Source: Mactra quadrangularis (lineage: Eukaryota > Mollusca > Bivalvia > Venerida > Mactridae). Taken from it: DNA of 64,000 bases. Made by a program: the position numbers and the translations under genes. This document shows positions 61,073-64,000 of the stretch, in pieces. The DNA is taken from NCBI GenBank assembly GCA_025267735.1, contig CM046296.1:27182464-27246463 (forward strand). The letters run 5' to 3'. Each line of letters starts with the position of its first letter. The stretch's first letter is position 1. Below the pieces are notes generated by a model. That model was not told the DNA's origin. It saw only the letters and a program-made list of their open reading frames with translations, and searched no databases.

Positions 61073-61175
61073 GATGCGCAACGCGAGAAAAGGGCCCTTA
61101 AGCTCTTTGACGTCGTTTGCGGTAAACGTTACAAACGTAATCGAGGTCAATTTTAGCGTACATGTGTCACGTCAG
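61073..61175. other. Junction between satellite arm and duplication copy 2
   Basis: CG-containing sequence (GATGCGCAACGCGAG, TTTGACGTCGTTTG) with no clear partner elsewhere in the window. Confidence 0.35.
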
Positions 61176-63430
61176 TGACTATTGCATTGTTTATACTGAC
61201 GATTTAGCTGGCTCTATTGCATCATTTAAAAGGAATTAATCTATGTTCTACAAAATTTGAATGTCTTATAATCAATGTTTCAAGAAATCGATAACAAATA
61301 GCGTAACAAGAAAGGTTTGTTGACCGTCATGAGTTGTTTTTTCATCCAACTTTCGTCAACGTACCGAGCCGCCGTGTGGTGTTGACACTTCTAAAACTAG
61401 GTTAACTTGAAACTTGACATTTAGAATAGTCTGTTTTAGTTGCGCTTTAAGATTGGATTGCTAAATAGATAAGCTACAATTAGATTTTTAGGGAGAATTA
61501 CACGCATAATTTCGGTACCATTGATTTAAATTGACGATGGATACAGCCTCTACACGCGTCGCCATCAAATTGTTTACTCGTAACTACGGGTATGCATGCA
61601 CAGCCCTGAATACAGCACACGCTATAATGTCAAATGCGGACTTGTACTTTTAATTCCGATTTTTGATTCAGTTCATCTTAAAATCTTAGCTTGATCTGGA
61701 AATTTTGTGAATAGGTAATGCAAAATTAGAATAATGTCGTCTCTTTCTGAACTGAAATGTCATTGGGGCTTTTAGACTTTTAGTTTAGATCTGTTATTTC
61801 TTAGACACATGTGCATCGAATGCAAACATGTATATACATATGGTATTGCTCTTGTTTTGCTGTCGTTTATATTTAAAATGGTCATTTAAATTGAAATATG
61901 GAATTTATTACCAAATTAGTGTTTACCAGTCCGTAGGCTTACTTTGAATAGCAGCCCCAGCTGTCACAATTTTCATATATACAAGAGGAAAAAATGTTAG
62001 ATTTTGAAGTAAGTGATGGTTGTTTTAACTCAAATTTTGCACAGTATGCGATATATTGTTACTTCATCGAGTTGCTAAATAATTGTAAGCGTATTGTGTT
62101 TATTTAAGAAGGAATTTGATTCCAATTCCAAACGTCCGGTTTATATGTCGTTCGTCCGTATTTTACGAACGATTTCCTCACGAGATTAAGACCCAATTTT
62201 GAAATAAAAAATGTATTACATTGTTATGTACTTTTTCTTGGTATATAAATGTACTGAGCGGGACTGAATTATATGATGTCAAAAATTCAGTTTAATACAA
62301 GTTTAAATAAAAAGTTATCAATGTCCAAAAAAACATCCGGTAATTGGAAAGTGAGGAGTAGGCTAAATTTGGTGTGGCTAGATATCGGCATTCATTATTC
62401 TTTTCATAATTTGACTAGCTCTAAATAAAGCTTGATTGACATCATTGATCGAAAAAATATAGATCTATTGTTACCAAATTGTAGCTCTGTCTAATTACCA
62501 CATCTATCAGTTGGATTTTAGAAATCCATTACAATTGTCGAGCAAGATAACACTTGTGAGTCAATGTGAACCCGTTGCTAATAAGACTGTCTGCATAAGT
62601 TTTCTAAGGGCGTATTGCCGTATGAAGTAAAAGTATTCTAAACTGTTTCCATCTACCTATACAGCATTGTAATAAAATCCAAATTGGTTTAAGATAAAGA
62701 TCGTTCTTTCTTAAATACGATTATAATTAACCGCAAGTTCGTTAGTACACATCATTTTCGTCATACGAAACTGTAAATACTTTTTTATTTCGTTAAGAAT
62801 AATAACTAATGTTTATTGAAAACAAAATGGTGACAATATCATTATAATATTATTAAGTGTAATGTGTGTGTGTACATTTTGAACTACAGTGATGTTTTAT
62901 CTTACCTCGTGTTTAAACCAGATCCACACATGAGTGTAGGCCTAGGTCTTAGAATCAAAATTCCTGTTATTTTCTGTTTTACTCATAAGCATTACCATGC
63001 AATCTGATTTTGTCATAAAATGACATTAACCCTTGTAATGATAGAGCATGCAACTTATACACAGGTCATCGTTGATCCCAATATCTTTTGTCAAACTTCA
63101 ATGTAACTTGAAATAACATGAAAATTCCTTGATTCAGAGCCGGATTTCCATATATATGCTCAGTTTCGTCAACTCTACCACAACTATAACTGTTCATGCA
63201 TTCCTTGGGCCAATTAAAATATCAAAGGATTACGGACTATCATCTCCGAACTTCAATAATCCAGATTTCTTTGATAATATTGCATTTCAAAAGCGTTGTT
63301 ATGTCGGCATTCATAGATCTTTCAAAGAAAAGGTTAGCTAGTTCCGTATTACTTTAATTTCCCATTTTATGTTAAACTAAATATTTTTATCCATCTTTCA
63401 CCTGGACTTGGACTTAATATGTGTTAAACA
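61176..63430 (+). repeat. Segmental duplication, copy 2
   Basis: Direct copy of 52930-54519 plus 57074-57270, roughly 80% identical by eye. It lacks the 2.55-kb hAT-like insertion; the site reads CCAATTAAAATATCAAAGGA near 63211-63232, against CCAATTGAACT and ATTAAAGGA on the two sides of the insertion. It has an extra ~400 bases at about 61965-62375. Confidence 0.85.
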
Positions 63431-64000
63431 TCACATAACTGACATTGAAAGTTATTAGTTAACATTGTATTCATTTTTGTCATACGGATTAATTACCACG
63501 TTATCAGTCTTTTAAATTCTGATGTGACACGATGTTATGTAAGGAAGAATATTAAGTAATAGTAAGCTCGAAAATTGCTTGAAAATTATGTTACATTTTA
63601 CGTGTGTATTAATGTGAAAAAACTTTTATTTATCTCAACCTCTTGTGGAAGAAAGTAAAATAGTGTATTTATCTCATTCTTAAAATGTCAATTATAATAT
63701 TTAGACTGTAATTGTACAAACCCGTCATTATGAATACCTGCAAATTTAAGATGGTAAAAATATCAAGGACAAATCAAAGTTAGCGTTACTATGTTACATG
63801 TATTGCAATGGAAATTTGGCGTCGATAGAATAAAAATAGACCTTCACATATTTTTGTTGTATCATAGATAAAACAACGCCGTTTGTATCAATGCATATTT
63901 TGTTTCACAATCAGACTTAATAATGTTTATGAGATTGAAGTTATTTGTTGGGACCACAAATATATGGTTATCAGTAAACTGTCAGTATAGATTAGTTATT
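63431..64000. other. Gene-free right edge
   Basis: AT-rich sequence with no recognised gene or repeat. It may continue the duplicated block, but the homology is no longer visible. Confidence 0.35.

Overview
This is eukaryotic genomic DNA, most likely from a bivalve mollusc. The sequence is AT-rich, genes are split by GT-AG introns and widely spaced, and interspersed repeats dominate: tRNA-derived SINEs, non-LTR retrotransposon fragments, hAT-like elements and many foldback elements. The mollusc assignment rests on the repeat style and gene families and is an inference.

Four protein-coding genes can be supported. (1) 11309-14975, plus strand: a four-exon orphan GPCR of the GPR157 type, 699 aa, with a long C-terminal tail that carries twelve degenerate decapeptide repeats. 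(2) 28542-36351, plus strand: a four-exon, 347-aa homologue of vertebrate C3orf38. (3) 38832-38589, minus strand: a 75-aa secreted, strongly cationic six-cysteine peptide, possibly antimicrobial, whose start lies 16 bases after a good splice acceptor. (4) 49202-43496, minus strand: a seven-exon, 343-aa type II membrane protein resembling C6orf89 (bombesin receptor-activated protein). Exon borders were read by hand and give continuous reading frames.

Layout: 0-11 kb is mostly featureless, apart from two exon-like segments on the minus strand and a SINE tail. 11-15 kb is the GPCR. 15-28 kb is gene-free, with two local duplications, a CpG-rich TTAA-flanked element and a foldback element. 28-36 kb is the C3orf38-like gene, whose introns hold a large inverted element and a hAT-like element. 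37-40 kb has a hAT MITE, the small secreted peptide gene, another MITE and two SINEs. 43-49 kb is the C6orf89-like gene, with a broken LINE in its first intron. 49.4-64 kb is gene-free repeat DNA: two arms of a 27-bp satellite in opposite orientation, an inner pair of inverted elements built on a TTTCG palindromic array, a segmental duplication of at least 2 kb, and a hAT-like element nested inside another hAT-like element. One copy of the duplication preserves an uninterrupted (empty) version of the insertion site.

The recurring theme is short tandem arrays arranged as inverted pairs, as in Foldback/Galileo elements of Drosophila. It appears in at least four unrelated sequence families in this window. 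The four genes show no sign of working together as one pathway.
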